Source of the DNA: Anaerolineaceae bacterium
GTDB lineage: Bacteria; Chloroflexota; Anaerolineae; Anaerolineales; Anaerolineaceae
Length of the DNA stretch: 7,160 bases
Reading direction: 5' to 3'
Assembly: GCA_003532515.1 (NCBI GenBank)
Contig: DOEX01000009.1
Span: 1-7,160, forward strand
Shown one piece after another: positions 6,325 to 7,160 of this stretch (within the stretch, counting starts at the first letter, position 1; each line of letters opens with the position of its first letter). The notes beneath the pieces were generated by a model, which was given only the letters and a program-made list of their open reading frames with translations, was not told the origin of the DNA and ran no database searches. The translations under genes and the position numbers were made by a program.

Positions 6325-6475
6325 TGTCTAAGCTTTTTAATCAGGTTGGTACGACGAAATGTAGGTCGGAATGAGCCCGCCAATTGTAGTCAAAATCATC
6401 TGACTTTTCGCGGGCTCACTCCGACACAAAACCGGTAAAAACTAACCTTAAAAACTCCCGCGGTAAAACGCTCTT
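6271..6475. repeat. Tandem repeat unit 1 (period about 220 bp)
   Basis: It contains ACTGCTTGCGTGCCGGAGGC from 6285, a spacer of lower similarity, the GTAG-headed hairpin at 6361-6425 and a tail (ACACAAAACCGGTAAAAACT). The same order recurs at 6492-6695, offset 221 bp in the first block and 220 bp in the hairpin. Outer limits are approximate. Confidence 0.8.
6361..6425 (+). repeat. REP-like GTAG-headed long hairpin, copy 1
   Basis: GTAG at 6361-6364 is followed directly by a 16-base arm (6365-6380, GTCGGAATGAGCCCGC) pairing with 6410-6425; 15 of 16 positions match, with one A-C mismatch. Inside, AGTCA (6388-6392) pairs with TGACT (6401-6405) around an 8-base loop. A GTAG head followed by a palindrome is the layout of REP elements; the hairpin is longer than typical REPs. 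Confidence 0.7.
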
Positions 6476-6491
6476 GCCCTGGCTTGCAATG

Positions 6492-6695
6492 GTTTGGCTG
6501 GAGGAACTGCTTGCGTGCCGGAGGCTGGGGATCGAGGGGCTGAGTTTTTTCCCGTTGGAAATCAAAAAATCGGACGATATGTAGGTCGGAATGAGCCCGC
6601 TAATTGTAGTCATAATCAACTGACTCTCCGCGGGCTCATTCCGACACAAATCTGGTAAAACCTAACCATAATATTCCAACGATAAGACGCGCTTC
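6492..6695. repeat. Tandem repeat unit 2 (period about 220 bp)
   Basis: Second copy of the unit at 6271-6475: the G-rich block from 6506, the hairpin at 6581-6645, and the tail ACACAAATCTGGTAAAACCT. The hairpin is the best conserved part; the stretch between block and hairpin (6540-6575) has diverged strongly, suggesting that the hairpin is what is retained. Confidence 0.8.
6581..6645 (+). repeat. REP-like GTAG-headed long hairpin, copy 2
   Basis: Same structure as the copy 220 bp upstream: GTAG at 6581-6584, a perfect 16-bp outer stem (6585-6600 with 6630-6645), and a 5-bp inner stem (6608-6612 with 6621-6625). Six bases differ between the copies; five are in unpaired positions, and the sixth turns the A-C mismatch of copy 1 into an A-T pair. 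Confidence 0.72.
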
Positions 6696-6885
6696 TTATG
6701 GCGGAGTGAATTCCTCTATCTCTAAATTACACAATCCTGTTTTCGTAATTACAGAACTATGTCTACACTCCCTCTCTACAGTTATGCAGTTAAAGGTATA
6801 ACAATGCTACCGTCATGATTTGATTTTCTTTTTATCGATTTACTCGTAAAAATTAGTAAAGACAAAAATCACCTTCTTCAACCTC

Positions 6886-6894
6886 TGATAAAAT
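6886..6894 (+). promoter_or_regulatory. Possible extended -10 promoter of the cyclophilin gene
   Basis: TGATAAAAT (TG, one base, TAAAAT at 6889-6894) fits an extended -10 element; no convincing -35 box lies 16-18 bases upstream. The predicted start, near 6901, would leave the ribosome binding site at the very 5' end of the transcript, which weakens the call. Confidence 0.35.
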
Positions 6895-6913
6895 TCACCA
6901 CAAGGAGACTATC

Positions 6914-7160
6914 ATGACACAAAAACAATGGACAAAATCCCCGGATTTCAAACTGGACCTTACAAAGAAATATTCCGCCACGTTCAAAACCGACAAAGGC
7001 GACATCAAAGTAGCGCTTTTCGCCAGCAAGGTTCCCAACACGGTTAACAATTTTGTTTTCCTTGCCCGTGAAGGCTATTACAACGACACCATTTTTCACC
7101 GGGTGATCCCGGATTTCATGGCTCAGGGCGGCGACCCCACTGGCACTGGTCGTGGCGGTC
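6914..7160 (+). CDS. Cyclophilin-type peptidyl-prolyl cis-trans isomerase (3' truncated)
   Basis: 82 codons are visible before the window ends. The protein catalyses cis-trans isomerisation of X-Pro bonds and assists folding. After a 19-residue hydrophilic N-terminus comes the cyclophilin fold: a TDKGDIKVALF strand, the PNTVNNFVFLAREGYY helix region, and the signature FHRVIPDFMAQGGDPTGTGR. Catalytic R63, F68 and Q71 have the same spacing as R55, F60 and Q63 of human cyclophilin A. There is no signal peptide or membrane segment, so it is likely cytoplasmic. AAGGAG at 6902-6907 lies six bases before ATG and fixes the start. It is separated from the dehydrogenase operon by a terminator and about 770 bases, so it is probably an independent unit. 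The second half of the domain is outside the window. Confidence 0.93.
   Translation, partial: MTQKQWTKSPDFKLDLTKKYSATFKTDKGDIKVALFASKVPNTVNNFVFLAREGYYNDTIFHRVIPDFMAQGGDPTGTGRGG

Larger units (their letters stand above)
6144..6913. other. Repeat-rich intergenic region without an intact gene
   Basis: This gap of about 770 bases holds a G-rich inverted repeat (6251-6324), two tandem copies of a unit spaced about 220 bp that each carry a long GTAG-headed hairpin, and, near the end, a weak promoter and a ribosome binding site for the cyclophilin gene. From 6696 to about 6880 I see only A+T-rich sequence with no repeat, RNA or coding signal. Confidence 0.75.

Noticed and set aside
6416..6649. 77-codon minus-strand open frame in the 3' intergenic region
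   Set aside because: It runs across both tandem repeat units and one whole hairpin, lacks a ribosome binding site, and its peptide resembles no family I know; it is a by-product of the repeat.
6271..6695. CRISPR-like array
   Set aside because: Only two units of about 220 bp, with no short regular repeat-spacer pattern and no cas genes.

Overview
The window reads as a bacterial chromosome fragment of roughly balanced base composition. It holds the end of a CUT1-type sugar ABC transporter operon, a two-gene 2-oxo acid dehydrogenase operon, and the start of a cyclophilin gene, all on the + strand. Two intergenic stretches (1932-2373 and 6092-6913) are unusually rich in repeats and palindromes. 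A fused E1 alpha-beta subunit, many interspersed repeats and a heptameric tandem repeat would fit a Chloroflexota (Anaerolineae-like) genome. That placement is an inference from style, not a marker-based assignment.

Region 1 (1-1931): the last 49 residues of an extracellular solute-binding protein, a strong intrinsic terminator, then two binding-protein-dependent permeases overlapping by ATGA. The terminator lies between the binding protein and the permeases, the usual arrangement for making more binding protein than membrane subunits. Its stem contains the first in-frame ATG of permease 1, so the real start is probably at 202.

Region 2 (1932-2373): a diverged second copy of the last 21 codons of permease 2 plus its 3' flank, lying 174 bp downstream of the first copy. 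The two copies are separated exactly by a 60-bp element made of two inverted hairpins, each with GTAG at its outer end; this looks like a BIME built from two REP sequences. After that come a heptameric repeat tract and a near-consensus housekeeping promoter (TTGAAA, 17 bp, TATAAT).

Region 3 (2374-6143): an 808-residue fused E1 (alpha then beta) and a 429-residue E2 with one lipoyl domain, one base apart and closed by a clear terminator. Together they supply the decarboxylase and acyltransferase of a pyruvate or branched-chain 2-oxo acid dehydrogenase complex; E3 is not in the window.

Region 4 (6144-6913): two tandem copies, about 220 bp apart, of a unit with a G-rich segment and a long GTAG-headed hairpin. 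Region 5 (6914-7160): the first 82 codons of a cyclophilin-type peptidyl-prolyl isomerase.

The most unusual signal is the set of four GTAG-headed palindromes in two architectures (an inverted pair and a direct tandem pair), as expected for REP elements mobilised by a RAYT-type transposase encoded elsewhere.
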